A stretch of DNA of 64,000 nt, taken from assembly GCA_024803745.1 (NCBI GenBank), contig JANJXV010000002.1, positions 37,655,001-37,719,000 on the forward strand. Reading direction: 5' to 3'. A model generated the notes under the pieces. The model had not been told where the DNA came from, searched no databases, and worked only from the letters and a program-made list of their open reading frames with translations. Positions 12,146 to 24,275 of this stretch are shown in pieces. Each line of letters opens with the position of its first letter. The first letter of the stretch is position 1. Origin of the DNA: Megascapheus bottae (Eukaryota; Chordata; Mammalia; Rodentia; Geomyidae). A program made the translations under genes and the position numbers.

Positions 12146-12790
12146 TTTTTAAATACTTTTTATTGTAATTAATAAAAGGGTTACATGATTTTTGCCAGAT
12201 AGAAGGTGCGTTAATTCACATACATTGATACCCTGTCTCATGTCTTGGTCCCCATTACCCTCCCCCCACCCCCATCTTGATTTTCCCCCCTTCCCTATCC
12301 AATTTCAAATAACCAAATACAAATATATCCAATATATCAGATAACAAAGTGAGATACTGTAACAATATGAAATAACCAAGTGACAGCAAAAGAGATGAGA
12401 GATAACATAGTACATTAAGGACAACAAACATTCATTATGTGGCTTTTGTTTCAATATCCTAGAGGTCCTTTCAATTAGCTTCATACTATATGGCCTTATG
12501 TATCAAGGTTTTGCTCTATTGCAAATCTCTGCTAGTAGAGCCCAAGGTTTCTACTGATTATGACAAATGAGGGAAACCATTGAGCCTAAGTTCCTTTGAA
12601 TCTGGCTTACTTCACTTAATACGATTTTTTCTAAGTCTTTCCATTTCCTAACAAATGGGGTGATGTCATTTTTTCTGACAGCAGCATAGAATTCCATTGT
12701 GTACAAATACCACATCTTGTTGATCCATTCATCAACTGAGGGACATCTGGGTTGGTTCCATATCTTTGCTATGGTGAATAATGCTGCAAT
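12146..12790 (-). mobile_element. 5'-truncated L1 (3' end and ORF2 C-terminus)
   Basis: The minus strand encodes the L1 ORF2 C-terminal pattern (FTIAKIWNQPRCPSVDEW, then MWYLYTMEFYAAVRKN) followed by the L1 3' UTR and a short A-tail. A perfect 15-bp duplication, CTTATGTGTGATCTT, flanks it (12131-12145 and 12791-12805), fixing both ends. It landed just after a MIR. It is not a functional gene. Confidence 0.92.
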
Positions 12791-12875
12791 CTTATGTGTG
12801 ATCTTAAAGCCTGAAGAGGAAAAGCACATTTCTCCATGCAGGCAGCAGAGTATATTAGCTATCTTATTGTTTTGT

Positions 12876-12877
12876 GT

Positions 12878-12916
<39 letters not shown>
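12876..12916. repeat. (TG)n microsatellite
   Basis: About 20 TG units, one interruption near the left end. Confidence 0.93.
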
Positions 12917-12922
<6 letters not shown>

Positions 12923-12939
12923 ATGAGCATATGAATATG

Positions 12940-13150
12940 CATCGATATTAAGGTTTGAACTCAGAGCCTGGGCATTATGCCTTAGCTTTTTTGTTCAGGT
13001 CATTCTACCACTTGCATCACAGCTCCACTGTGTATTGTAGGTGGTTAATTGGAGATAAAGAGTCTTGAAGCCAGCTGTCTTCAATCTAGGATCCACAGAT
13101 CCTAGCCTCCCAAGTAGCTGAGATTATCCGCATGAGCCCCCAGCACTGGG
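12940..13150 (-). mobile_element. B1-headed dimeric SINE
   Basis: Antisense 'ggtttgaactcagagcctggg', 'ggtggttaattggagataaagagtc', 'tagcctcccaagtagctgagatta'. Follows a (TG)n tract. Confidence 0.75.
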
Positions 13151-14521
13151 TCTTTTATGGCTTCTTATGCACCATTTCCTCCCACCCTTCCTTCTCCCTT
13201 TCATTTGCTAGGTGTCTGTGCTGCTTAAGAGTGAAGTTCCCTGGTCCTCCTCCTCCTCAGAAAGCCCGTGGGCCCCTCAAATGGCCACATTTTCCCTCCT
13301 CCTGGGCTTTCCTTCACTCTCTCTCCCCACTCCCAGCATCTGTTACCCAGTATCTATTGTCAGACTAAGGCAGAGACTCCCTTCCAGTCCATTTGCTATG
13401 CTGCCACTTTGTTTTCTGAAGATAAAACTGGAATCAGTATGAAAACCCTGGGGTGGCAGATCCTGCCATAGCTTCTTGCTGGCCCTGCCCCATCTCTGAA
13501 CCTGCCCATGAGGTGAGGTCCCAAGTGATTTCCTTAAAGAATGCCTATGGCAGATAGTTGTCCCAGGTCCTTGTGGATCCAGGGGCAGCAAAACTCTTGA
13601 TTTCCTAGCCCTCTGGTTGGCCCTGACTGAGCTAAAGGAGATGTTCTCACCTGTCTTTTCTTGACAAAGAAGCTATCTGTACAGCCAATAGATGCTCCTG
13701 ATCTTCCCTGCAGAGAGAAGGTAGAGCGTGTCTGCTATGTCCTGGGCACTGTAAGCCCTCTGTCTCATGGACACACTTCCATCCTGACCAGAGAAGGCCA
13801 TCCTGTGGTCTCTCTTCACAGAATAGAAACCAGAGCTTGTCCCTGGTCACAGAGATGGGAAAGATGCAGAGTTGGAATTCAAATAAAGTCAAAGGGTAGT
13901 ATAAATAACAAGCATTTCACTAGCATGTAAGAGAGAGACAGAAGCTTGTCATTCTGCTGTTAGTTGTTTTGACCAACTGGTTGTAGGGGTCATCAGACAG
14001 GAAATCTATGTAACCTCTCCAACCAAACAACCTTTCTGTGTCAGGGATATACAATTCTCCAGCTCTTACCTTCCCAAATACACGAAAGTGGATTTGCCCA
14101 CTCCAGAAACACCGTACACTTAGGAACCATTTTAGATCAGAATTCGTAAATGAGTAGATTGCAATCTTAGTTATGTTATTGTTTTCCGTGTAAGAAATGA
14201 GAGTGAAAGACTTCTTGTTATTTTAAACTGCAGCTGGTTTACACAGCACTCCAGATTTCTCAATTACCATGAATAATCAAAAGCTGTAACGACCCCTGCC
14301 TTCAGACCCCCACTGTGGCCACTTTTGGCTATAACCCATTAGCTCCCTCACTCCTTGGATGGAAGGGGGTAAGGCACTCTCCAACTTGCTGGGCCTGCCT
14401 GCTCCCTCTTACTACTGTGGTCAGAATACCAGTCCCCTTCTGCCAGACTTCTTATTTTAGAGCAAGGGGAAGCTTAGCTTGTTTCATCACAGTTCCATGC
14501 CTTTTCTTTGTGCATCTCTAG
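13151..14521. other. Intron sequence upstream of the MOB3B exon
   Basis: Unique except for a possible MIR near 13720-13890; the last 100 bases hold the pyrimidine-rich acceptor region. Confidence 0.55.
13720..13890 (-). mobile_element. Possible MIR, antisense
   Basis: 'gtcctgggcactgtaagccctctgtctcatgg' and 'ctggtcacagagatgggaaagatgcagagttggaattcaaa' resemble an antisense MIR; weak. Confidence 0.35.
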
Positions 14522-14724
14522 GTATTCCATTCCCAAAGAACTTCCTTCAGATCTGCAAGAAGATCCTGTGTCGCCTTTTCCGGGTCTTTGTCCACGTCTA
14601 CATCCATCACTTCGACCGGGTCATTGTGATGGGCGCAGAGGCCCACGTCAACACCTGCTACAAACACTTCTATTACTTTGTTACAGAGATGAACCTCATA
14701 GACCGCAAGGAGCTGGAGCCCTTG
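14522..14724 (+). CDS. MOB3B: MOB3B internal coding exon (MOB kinase activator 3B, penultimate coding exon)
   Basis: The exon lies between an acceptor ending CTCTAG and a strong donor GTAAGT. It is 203 bases long: two bases complete a Gly codon split with the previous exon, then 67 full codons, ending in phase 0. The translation starts [15 protein letters not shown] and ends [12 protein letters not shown], near-identical to the C-terminal half of the MOB fold of MOB3 proteins (about residues 140-207 of the usual 216). The stretch HVYIHH holds the two zinc-ligand histidines of the family (His161/His166 in MOB1 numbering). MOB proteins are small adaptors for Hippo/NDR-type kinases; MOB3 members are reported to bind MST1 rather than LATS/NDR. 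The choice of MOB3B over MOB3A/C rests on the last exon and on EQTN lying next door. No frameshift or stop is seen. Confidence 0.95.
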
Positions 14725-15589
14725 GTAAGTGTCTTCTGCCCTTGGTAAAGGTACCTGGGTCAGGAAGGAGAACTCCTTCCCAAAGGCCTACCAGGAAGGG
14801 GAAGACTCTTCTAGGCCCTCCTCCTTTCTGAGAAGGGCCTTTGCTAAGTTAGCAAACAAACACATCAGATGGAGCTGAATGTCAATTTCTCCCTTATGCA
14901 CTGAAGCATAAAGGCCATTGTGGGATAAAGCTTAGTGCAGCTAATAAGTAGAGAAAGGCTTTCTTTACCATCAAAAGATGCCCAGTTCTTTTCCATAAAC
15001 TGAAGAAGAGTCCCTAGTATTCTAGCACCTGGCAGTGCCAGGAGCTGACTTGAAGTCTCAGAGTCACACATAGTCCCTGAATAAGCTAGTATGCTAGATA
15101 AGAGCTTCTTTGGGTAGCCTTGAGAAAAGCTGTGATTAGATTAATCAGGAATGTATTAGCAATATCAGTGTACAAAAAGGTGTCCATTCTTCCCCCTTCC
15201 CCCCCAAGCTTGTATTTCTTTAAATCTTGCATGTAACAGTGTTCTTCCTCTATTTGGTTATTATTAATTATAGGCACAGGAAAATTAATTTTAGTAAGTT
15301 TTTAAACATCCAATTATCTAAAATTATGGGTTGCTTTTATACACACCCAAACCTATAAAGCATAGGAATAGATAATGAGAATGTGTCTGAGAATTACAAT
15401 TACATGGTATCAGGCACTGGGTACTTCGAAATCTTGTATCCATTAACGATGGTGAACTTGTGAATTTTAATTGCTGAAATTTCAGTGATGATGCTACAGC
15501 GCCTGACTTTTGTGATAACACCAATTATAGTTAGATATAGTGTATTAAATCGGTGCATTTTGTATGATTGCATTATTAGAGAACCCTAT

Positions 15590-15970
15590 GTACAAATCTG
15601 TTCAAAATTTGTCGTTTTATTTTTACTTGTTTATTGGTGTTTTGTTTGCTTTTGTGTTTATTGCTGGTTTATATTTGAACTTCAGGGTCATATACTTACT
15701 AGGCAAATTTTCTAGAACTTGAGCCACACTCTCTGTCCTTTTGGCTGAAGTTTGTTTTTTCAGGTAGAGTCTTAGGTGTTTACCTAAGACTATCTCAGAC
15801 CAGGATTCTCCTACCTCTGGATTTCCAAACAGTTGGGTTCATGGATGTATACCACCACATCTAACTTGTTATGATAATGTCTTGCTAACTTTTGCCTTAG
15901 TCGGCTCTGAACTGTGAGCCTCTTATCTCTATCTCCCAACTAGCTGTAAAGAGAGGCATATACCACCATG
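15590..15970 (-). mobile_element. Old ID/B1 composite SINE remains
   Basis: 'gaacttcagggtcatatacttactaggc', 'gttgggttcatggatgtataccaccacat' and 'ccaactagctgtaaagagaggcatataccaccatg' resemble antisense ID and B1 units, heavily diverged. Confidence 0.4.
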
Positions 15971-16384
15971 TCAATGTATATTCTACATTTTCCCCAAGAA
16001 ATGTATGTTCTCATGAAACTTACAATGCCATCTGGAAAATAGATAGCAATGAATGTCTTGAAGGATGATGAAAAAGTCAGGCGTTGGCCTTCACATTCTT
16101 TAGAATCTGATGCAGCTACAGGCCAGTAGGGCAGCATGTGTCCAGTCTGTTGCTTTTAGAACATTGCTGTTCCCAGAAGTCTCACACAACCACTGGGAAA
16201 TCCCTGAAGTTACTCTTTGGGATTCTTCAGTGCAGAATTCCCAGCCTTCTACTTCCCTCCTTCCTTCCTCTTTGAACAGCCACATCCCATTTTCTTTTGT
16301 CGGATGTTAACTGAGTATCTGGCACATGAATTGACTTGAGAATCCATCCATAAAGTTAGGAGAATCAGCAACGCACAGCCCACG

Positions 16385-16573
16385 AGACAAAGTCAGCCTC
16401 TTCGGGTTCCAACCGTGAACTCTTCACTTGCTAATATGCAACCTTGAGCAAGATCCTTGACTTTTCAAGGGCTCATTTCCCTCATTCACACAACTATCAT
16501 CTATCATAAAGAACAGTAGAAACTTAAATGAGAGAGTTACATGCTAAGTGCTTAAGAAATGTTAGCTGTTATG
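16385..16573 (+). mobile_element. MIR element
   Basis: Sense MIR: 'gcaaccttgagcaagatccttgacttttcaagggctcatttccctcattc' through 'aagtgcttaagaaatgttagctgtta'. Confidence 0.75.
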
Positions 16574-18246
16574 TGACATGAAGCAAAGCATATAGTAAGT
16601 AAAACTGCTCTACTTCTCCCCTCCCTAGCTCTAATGGCCTTTTCTTCATGTTCAAAGTCCCCTAGATTACCTGGAGCAAATATAGTTTATTGCATTTGTA
16701 TCAATCTCAAGATGGGTGTTGCCACTTATCTGAAGACAGAGAGTAAATGAGATATATGCCTACATATGCCTACTACACAAGAAATTCTTGATCCGCATGG
16801 AAATTAGGAAGAGTGCCTTAAACGTGGTGCATCTCCACATGGCAGACATTTTTTTTCCTTAGTAGCACCTTTAGCTCAGAACATGCCTGCAAACCTGTGT
16901 ATCCATTTATTCATCGAGAGTGCTCCATCACGCTGAGTGATCTAGATTGAAAACAAAATTAAAGGCAGAGCAATAAAGGAATACATTGTAATCTTTAGAC
17001 CTGTGAGAAAGACATGCCATGACTCTCATTCTCAGAACTAGATTCCAGACAGCTCATCCAAGAAATGTTCAATGCCTTTGTGACCTGGTACATCAGATAC
17101 CTGGTGACTGACCTTCCCAGTTTTAGCACTGGGAAGATACATGTCCTGGGAAAACCCTTGATCTTGGGCAAGAAGAGATGGTGTTTATCCTGGCAGGCCT
17201 CTGACTACAAGTGCAAGTTAGAATTCAGAAGCTGGGAATAGGTCACCCCGGTTAGTCCAGTCAAGGCCAGCCTCTCTGTCTGTCTTTCCCCAGAGCTTGC
17301 TATCTGGATCCCATCGGGGCCTTCTGCTTAGCCTCTGCAGCTAGTGGCCTGGGAACCCAGGGAAAAATACATGCCATTTCACTTGCTCTCCAACCAGAAG
17401 GGGGAGGCTGGCTCACTGACAGACACAGAGACATCCATTTCTCATGTAAATGTGCAGCTGAAGATGACCTGAACTCAAGCAAGTTCACAGTTGGAGGAAA
17501 CAAGCCTGAATGATGCTGGTAATTGGAAAATAGGCCAGACCTTGATCGAATAAGCAGGCTGTTGTTGGCCCTTGCATTTCTGGGAGTCAGCTGACATAAT
17601 TGAGCTGATCAGAATTATCATTATTAAGCACAAATAGCCAGCAGTGTTTTGTTGGCCTTTCACTAACAACAAAAGCCAGCTCAGAGAGAGCTGTCAGCAG
17701 TACAGTAGTTGGAAATGATGAAGAGCTCATTAGGGCAGGAAGAGGAGAAAAAGTGGAAAGGTGGGAAGACTAGAATCCTATGTACCTGCTGGCCTCTGAG
17801 TGTCATTGGTCCAGAGCCTTCCCAGGTTCGCTCTGGAGCTCACATTTCCTAATTTCTAAAGGCAAAGGTCCCTTTAGAAGCACCTTGTAGAGATGCTGTG
17901 AGACCAGAGATTATCACAGGACTATTCTATCACCTGCCAGCATGTGTGTGGATCAGACAGAGGATCTTTGTCTGCACACAACCTATATCAGAATCTTCTG
18001 CAGGCAGTATACTTGAGCTTTCATCCTAGACACATGGATCTGATGTACTGACATGAATGTGTATGGTCAAAGAGTCTACATCTCAAACTTGATTACACAG
18101 GTGTCTTGCTAAAATGGAAATTCTGACTCCATTATATCTCATGAGATGAGATTCCAGAGTATTTTGTTCCCAGATGACACCAATGCTGCTGGTCCCCAAA
18201 CCAACCTTTGTGGAGAAAATCCTTTGATGACAATTGCCCTCAGATG
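16574..18246. other. Repeat-free intron block with motif-dense core
   Basis: 1.7 kb without repeats. The segment 17490-17700 has the palindrome GTCAGCTGAC (E-box core, 17586-17595), TAATTG and ATTATCATTATTA homeodomain-like sites within 60 bases, reminiscent of a conserved enhancer. Conservation cannot be seen here. Confidence 0.3.
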
Positions 18247-18248
18247 TG

Positions 18249-18300
<52 letters not shown>
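18247..18300. repeat. (TG)n microsatellite
   Basis: About 27 TG units followed by 'gcgcgtgcac'; Z-DNA-prone. Confidence 0.95.
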
Positions 18301-18305
<5 letters not shown>

Positions 18306-18832
18306 TGCACATGCCATTACTGAACTTAGGGCCTTGTGCTCTTGCTTAGCATGTTCACTCAAGGCAGTTATTCTACATTTTTTTTTTTGCCAGTCCTGGG
18401 CCTTGAACTCAGGCCCTGGGCACTGTCCATAGGCTTTCTCAAGGCTAGAGCTCTGCCACTTGAGCCACAGCACCATTTCTGGGTTTTTTTCTATGTATGT
18501 GAACCCGGGTCTTCATGCAAGCACTCTAACACTAGGCTACCATTCTACCTTTTGAGTCACATCTCCACTTCTGGCTTTTTAGTAATTGATTGGGTGAAAT
18601 GGGGGAGAATGATTAAAAGGGTGCTATGAATGAAAATGCAGTGTACTTACAAACTCATTTTTGAATGATAATTCCTTGGTACAACTACTTAAAGACAATA
18701 GAAATATAATTGGTGTGGGGGGAAGGAGTCTCACAAACTTTCTTGCTTAGACGACCTTCAAAATATGATTCTCCAAACTCAGCTTCCTGAGTAGCTGGGC
18801 TTATGAGTCTAGGCCATCAGCAGCTGGCTCTA
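18306..18832 (-). mobile_element. B1-headed dimeric SINE, interrupted
   Basis: Pieces at 18306-18376, 18542-18600 and 18722-18832 are consecutive parts of one antisense copy. The first gap is the ID-headed SINE at 18389-18540. The second (18600-18722) holds sequence I cannot name. Confidence 0.6.
18389..18540 (-). mobile_element. ID-headed dimeric SINE inside a B1-headed SINE
   Basis: Antisense copy flanked by ATTCTAC on both sides (18370-18376, 18542-18548), inserted in the right arm of an older antisense SINE. Confidence 0.82.
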
Positions 18833-19607
18833 GAATGACTATTTGGGACACACCATTGTTTCTCCTCTGCTATCAGAATTAGCTCGGTGGAGGGGGAAGT
18901 AAAATAAAGAAAATTGTAAGGATTTATGTTTGCCAGAAGGAATGTCCCTCAGTCTCTCATCCCAAGTCATATTCAGGAAACTTCCTTCCCTCTTTAAGTC
19001 AGTTTCCAAAATGCTATGCCCTCTCCACCCTTGAGGACCCAATAACAGATGAAAGGTGTGGAGAGGAGAGACACTAAAGAAATAGGCTCCATTTTGTGTA
19101 GTCTATTAACCTTTTTATTTTTCTTCCTTGGATACCACTTGTTAATTTCTTATAGATATAATGATTCATGGCAAACACTTTGGATATGGATATTATTACT
19201 CCTGTGCATGGCATGTCTCAACATCTTGAATTTTTTTTTCTCCTCTTGCTGCTACCTTATAACTAACCACATCCTCACAGCTGCTGCATGAGAAGAGGAA
19301 GAGAGAAAACCAGTGGGGAGATGGAAGGAAGTGAAACACTATATGGGAGGGCTTTGCACAGAAGAAGCCCAGACCTGTCTCAATCTTCCCACTTCTCTGT
19401 GTGATGTGAATTTTTGAGGTCCATGTAGTCACTTACGCTCCTTACATAGCATACTCCATCTCCTCGCACTTGTTACTATTACTGCACAACATGGGTGGAG
19501 TACAGTTCCTCTCTACCACCTTCATACCACCAAGTACACACTTTACACCTAATAGGTCTTGCCATCTGGCCAATGATTGCCATTTAAAAGCGATTGACAA
19601 ACCATTC

Positions 19608-19797
19608 GCTGCTAGCTCACACCCATAACCCTAGCTATTCAGGAAGCTGAGATCTGGAGATAAAGGTTCAAAATCTGTGAGACTCCTATATCCAAAAGCC
19701 AGAAGGGGAGCTATGGCTCAAATGCTTAAGTGCCATCCTAGACAGAAAAAAGCCAAGGGACAGATCCCCAAGTCTAGAGTTCAAGCTCCACACAAAA
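19608..19797 (+). mobile_element. B1-headed dimeric SINE
   Basis: Sense, diverged: 'ctagctcacacccataaccctagctattcagg', 'ggagctatggctcaaatgc', 'gagttcaagctccac'. Confidence 0.75.
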
Positions 19798-19808
19798 TAT
19801 ATACATAC

Positions 19809-20087
19809 AGCCAGGCATGGTAGCTCACTCCTGTAATCCTAGCTACTCAGGAGGCTGATATCTGAGGATCAAGGTTCAAAGCCAACCAGGGCACAGAAGG
19901 ATCTGAGATTCTTATCTCCAATTAACCTCTAGAAAACAGGAAGTGGGGCTTGGCTCAAGAGTAGGGCAGTAGCCTTGAGCTGAAGAGCTCAGGGACAACT
20001 CCCAGGCTCAGGGGTAGGGCAATATCCTTGAGCTGAAGATCACAGGGACAGCGCCCAGACCGAGTTCAAGCCCCAAGACTCACACAC
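19809..20087 (+). mobile_element. B1-headed SINE with a duplicated right-arm segment
   Basis: Sense copy 'agccaggcatggtagctcac'. The segment 'ctcaagagtagggcagtagccttgagctgaag..' (from about 19957) is repeated from about 20010 ('ctcaggggtagggcaatatccttgagctgaag'). Runs into a (CA)/(CATA) tract. Confidence 0.88.
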
Positions 20088-20172
20088 ACACACACAAAAC
20101 ATACATCCATACAATACATACATACATACATACATACATATGCACATACATGCATACATACATACATACACT
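20082..20172. repeat. (CA)n/(CATA)n microsatellite
   Basis: CA run then CATA tetranucleotides with interruptions, grown from a SINE tail. Confidence 0.93.
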
Positions 20173-20796
20173 TTTGAAAAATAAAGTGATCAACTGTCAC
20201 TTTACAATGATAACTTTGCTTTAAACAATTTAAAGACTGTTTGAGAACCAAAGAACCATAGAAAACTTTGTGTTATGAAGGCCCAGCACAGCCCTTCTGG
20301 GCCTTAACATGTGCCAAGCTAACCCTGTGTTCTCTTAAGAGGTAACCAGGCCAGGCCTGCCCTTTCCTTAGAGGAGCTGGGTTAGCTTAGTAGAAAAGGC
20401 TGGCATGGTGAGATCAGGCCAAGACTGTGAAAGGATGTGGAGCCCCTGAAACGAGCCAGGCTGCTCCCTGAAATATCTGGCAATGGAGAGACATTGTGGT
20501 GCCTTTGAAAGGACCTTTTCTTTAGACATATCATCTGTACAAAAGCCTTCAGGCTGCAACTTGTCAGGCGCATTTCTTGACTTTTAGCCAAACGGCCAGT
20601 ATTTGGACACAATCACTGGAAAAGAACTTCAGCCTGACAGGCTGGTAGTTTGGCCTTGACCATGATATTTCCACTGTTGTGAACAATACCACTGTGTATC
20701 TGACATTAGATGATGCTTTTCATTGTCTCTGGGCCTCAGTTTCCCTTCTGAAGAAAATGAAACTTAACTGACTAGCATGATCCTTTTTTTTTTCTT

Positions 20797-21032
20797 TTGG
20801 TGCCAGTACTAGGGCATGAGCTCAGGGCCTGGACACTGTCCCTGAGCCTTTTATGCTCAAGTCTAAAGCTCTACCATTTTAAACACAGCTCTACTTCTGG
20901 CTTTTTGGTGGTTAACTGAAGATAAAGAGTCTCCCAGATTTTCCTGCCTGGGCTGGCTTTGAACCACAAGCCTCAGATTTCAGCCTCCTGAATAAGCTTG
21001 GATTGCAGGCTTGAGCCATCAGCACCTGGCTT
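20797..21032 (-). mobile_element. B1-headed dimeric SINE
   Basis: Antisense 'gccagtactagggcatgagct', 'ttttggtggttaactgaagata', 'gcttgagccatcagcacctgg'. Confidence 0.8.
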
Positions 21033-21198
21033 CTAGCATGTTCTTTGACATCATCATCACCAAGCTTGTCATCTTGTGTCCAAGATGGTCTAGTCTCTGT
21101 AGTTGGAAAAGTGCTCATAGACTAAAGCAGACAGGATCACCTGGCACAGAAAGCAGTTGGAGTTTCCTTATTTGTCAATTCAAATGGCACAGGTGTGT

Positions 21199-21199
21199 G

Positions 21200-21238
<39 letters not shown>
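21199..21238. repeat. (TG)n microsatellite
   Basis: About 19 TG units. Confidence 0.93.
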
Positions 21239-21589
21239 ATCCTTCTTTTCCCACGGTAGTGTCAGTTGGGTGATTATTCATGGAAACCCAAACACCCTGA
21301 AATGAGTGGAAGATCCCACCATGGGTCATCTCAGGAGCTTTGGCAGACATGTTTTAAAGTGTCACTTTGAAAAACAGCAAAGAAAGGTGTGCTTATTTTC
21401 AATGAATTGCATTGTGCTTAGTCAGCCACATATTTTCCCCAGTCCTTTTTGGTCATCTCTGCAATGACCAGGAATCTATGTTTCTGGCGAGTAGGACAGT
21501 AACCCATTGGCTTCTGGGCTTTGGGGTTTTGGTTGGTTGATTGATTTGTTTGTTGTTGTTGTTGTTTTTTAACTTCTTATTTGGGTGGA

Positions 21590-21800
21590 AAGTACTGAGG
21601 TTTGAGCTCAGTCTCCCAGGCTTGCTGGGCAAGTAAGTGCCCTATCTCTTCAATCATACTCCTAGTCCTTTCTTGTTGCAGTTATTTCTCAGATAGGGGC
21701 ATGCATTTTTGCCCAGTGTGGTCCTTGGACCACAACCCTCCTAATTATGTCTCCCACAAAGCTAGAGTTACAGATGTGTCATTATGCCTAGTCTGTTGTT
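21590..21800 (-). mobile_element. Old ID/B1 composite SINE (B4-like)
   Basis: 'ggtttgagctcagtctcccaggcttgctgggcaag' (ID-like) is followed by 'gataggggcatgcatttttgcccagtg..aaagctagagttacagatgtgtcattatgcc' (B1-like), the B4 order. Confidence 0.5.
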
Positions 21801-22024
21801 TGAAGTGAGAATTTCACTAACTTTGCCTGTGCTGGCCTTGAACCATATTACTCCCCATTTCTGCCTCCTGACATTGCCATTCTTTAAGAAACTCACAATT
21901 TTAAAGAATGATACTCTTCAATCCACTGTTTAGTACAATAGCCACTAACTATTTGTGAGTTTTAATTAGTAAGAGTTAACTTTCAAATAAAAAGTAGGGC
22001 TTGCTTTCCCTTTTTCTCTTGCTT

Positions 22025-22140
22025 TTTTTTTTTTTTTTTTTTTTGGCTAAGATGGGGGGCTTGAACTCTAGGCATCAGGCTTTCTTGGTTTGTTTGCTTA
22101 ATTTGCTTGCTAGCCTGGCAATTGAGCCATACCTCCAGTA
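22025..22140 (-). mobile_element. ID-like fragment, antisense
   Basis: A T-run followed by 'ggggcttgaactctaggcatcaggc' and 'cctggcaattgagccatacc'; diverged tRNA-SINE fragment. Confidence 0.4.
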
Positions 22141-22168
22141 TGGCATTGTGCTGATTATTTTATTAGTA

Positions 22169-22169
<1 letters not shown>

Positions 22170-22196
<27 letters not shown>
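22170..22196. repeat. (TG)n microsatellite
   Basis: About 13 TG units. Confidence 0.9.
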
Positions 22197-22202
<6 letters not shown>

Positions 22203-22421
22203 GTCCTGGGGTTTGACTTCAGAGTGCTGTCCCTGAGCTTTTTGCTAAAGGCTAGCACTTCACCATATTAGACACAGCTCTGCTTTTGGTTTGTGGGTAG
22301 TTAATTGTGAATAAGAGTGCCACAGATTCTACTGCCTGAACTGGCTTTAAACTGTGACCCTCAGATCTCAGGCTCCTGAGCATCTAGGATTACAGGCATG
22401 AACCCCTGGCACCCAGCTTTG
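22196..22421 (-). mobile_element. B1-headed dimeric SINE
   Basis: Antisense 'tggtcctggggtttgacttc', 'gtgggtagttaattgtgaataag', 'aggattacaggcatgaacccctgg'. Confidence 0.8.
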
Positions 22422-22431
22422 CTAGTTAATT

Positions 22432-22533
22432 TAGAGACAATGTGTCAGGCTGGGGCTGTCTTCAAACAGCAATCCTCTGAATCTCAGCCTGAATAGCTAG
22501 GATTGTAAATGTGAGCCAGTGACGCCAGCCTTT
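22432..22533 (-). mobile_element. B1-like head fragment
   Basis: 'gcaatcctctgaatctcagcctgaatagctaggattgtaaatgtgagccag' is an antisense head without a right arm. Confidence 0.65.
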
Positions 22534-23484
22534 CCATATGTATATATACTATTTTTAAAAATCTTGCTAGCTACATTTCAACTGCCATGTGTATCTATTG
22601 GCTGTTTCACTGGTTCTCAGCACTACTGAAAGTTTCCATCAAAGGAAACTTCTATCCAACACCATTGAGTCTTGCTACAATGCACCGTTCCTTCCTTCCA
22701 CCAATGGCTGCCAGATGCATGTGTTGCCATTTGTGCCTATGCTGCCTTAAGGAGGAATTTCCAGTTAGTTCTTTAAGTCCTTATATGGCTGATAAGCTAC
22801 TTCTCTTATACTTTACAGATAAAGAATAGATTTTTAAAAAGTCTTGTGCTCACATGAGACCCTCTGTGCTCAGAATAACAGAAATTCTGTTCATCTCTAT
22901 GGCACCAGATCATTACTGCGTTAAACAACAACAATTAAAAAAAAACAGTTCTGTGATGTTAGAAACTGCTGCAGATGACAGTCATTGCAAGATTTATTTC
23001 ATCTTGATGCACATCTATGTGAAAATGGGAATAGTTCTTGTGGCTTGATGCTCATACATCAGCCTGCCAAATTGGAGCTGGTGAGTGTGATCTAGATTAG
23101 TTCAAATTTTCTAGCCAGATAAGACTAAAATTCTTTGGCTCGGAAAAAAAAAAAGTCGAATGAATATTAAGTTGGGATTTGAATAAAGGAAGGCTTTACT
23201 TAATTAAAATAGAGAGCACCCTATCTTCTCATTACCCATCTGGTCCACCATTAAAAAAAAAAAAGCATGAAGATAAAGTGACAGGCATTCCTTAAACCTA
23301 GGGTCTCCTGCAGTCATGTGTGCAATCTTAGGCCCCTTCTGATGTCATAATCTCACTGTATAGGCCATATCACTGGTAAAGCCAGATAAATTGTTACATA
23401 GTACCAGAGCACACTGCTGATAGATACTAGCTGACCAACAAATGTTAATGCTAGTAGATTCATATTGCATTGACAGTCTAAATA

Positions 23485-24275
23485 TAATTGGAAAAAAGCA
23501 AACAACAATAAATAAAATAGATGAATTAATGGATGGAGAAAATATGGTGTAGATAGACAATGGAATTCTTTCCTTCCATCAGAAAGCATACCATTGCCCC
23601 ATTAGTAAGAAAATGGAAAGACCTGGAAAAAATTATATTAAGTAAAGTAAGCCAGACAAATAAAACACAGGCTGCATGGTTTTCCTCATCTGTAATAATA
23701 GAATATATCTATAAATCTTCAAGTTAATCTAATAGATAATTTAAAAAACCAGATAATTACACTTGGACTTGATTAAACAGCACTCTAAGCATTCACACAC
23801 TCAGAACAGAGGAGGATATTCTTAGGAGAGGATCACAATAGCTCAATAGCTATGGGCATATGATCATTTAAAATGATGCTTATCAAAATGAACTCCAAAA
23901 CCTGGAAACAAGAGTTTTTTTTTTTTTTAATTCTACTGTTTGCAATTATTTCTTTTTTCCTCTTTGGTTTATTCCCTATTGTCACTTTTTTATTTCTGTA
24001 TCCTTTGATTTGTACATAAGTTTATCTGATTTGGGGAGGAGATGGGGAATAATGGTGGATCAATGGATGAACCAATTCTGCAGTGATATTCACTAGACAC
24101 TATTGGAAATGAACTTCACAAACTTGAGCCAGGGAGAGAGGGAGGGGGAAGGGGAAAAAATGAGGAAGGGAATAACACTATTCAAAAAGAGATATACTCA
24201 TTACTCGACTTTTGTAACTGTAACCCCTTTGTACATCCCCTTTAGAATAAAATTTATGTTGAAAGAAAAAAACAG
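23485..24275 (+). mobile_element. L1 3' end, sense
   Basis: Sense L1 tail: ORF2-end-like 'gacaatggaattctttccttcc', 'aatggaaagacctggaaaaaatta', then a 3' UTR with 'gtaaccccttt gtacatcccctttagaataaaa' and an A-rich end. In the large MOB3B intron. Confidence 0.7.

Noticed and set aside
12699..12926. Open frames ending in long Cys-Val runs over (TG)n, also near 18208, 31604 and 39612 (minus)
   Set aside because: The Cys-Val/Val-Cys or Thr-His repeats are translations of microsatellites; there are no splice signals or homology around them.
1..14521. Upstream MOB3B coding exons with the start codon
   Set aside because: I looked for an exon encoding the MOB3 N-terminus (MSIALKQVF-like) and the zinc-ligand cysteines and found none; the first part of the gene must lie left of the window.
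14479..14831. Longer open frames running through the MOB3B exon and beyond the donor, and a second overlapping frame
   Set aside because: The extension past 14724 and the alternative frame lack homology; the donor GTAAGT and the KEMTSRMCH exon define the true end.
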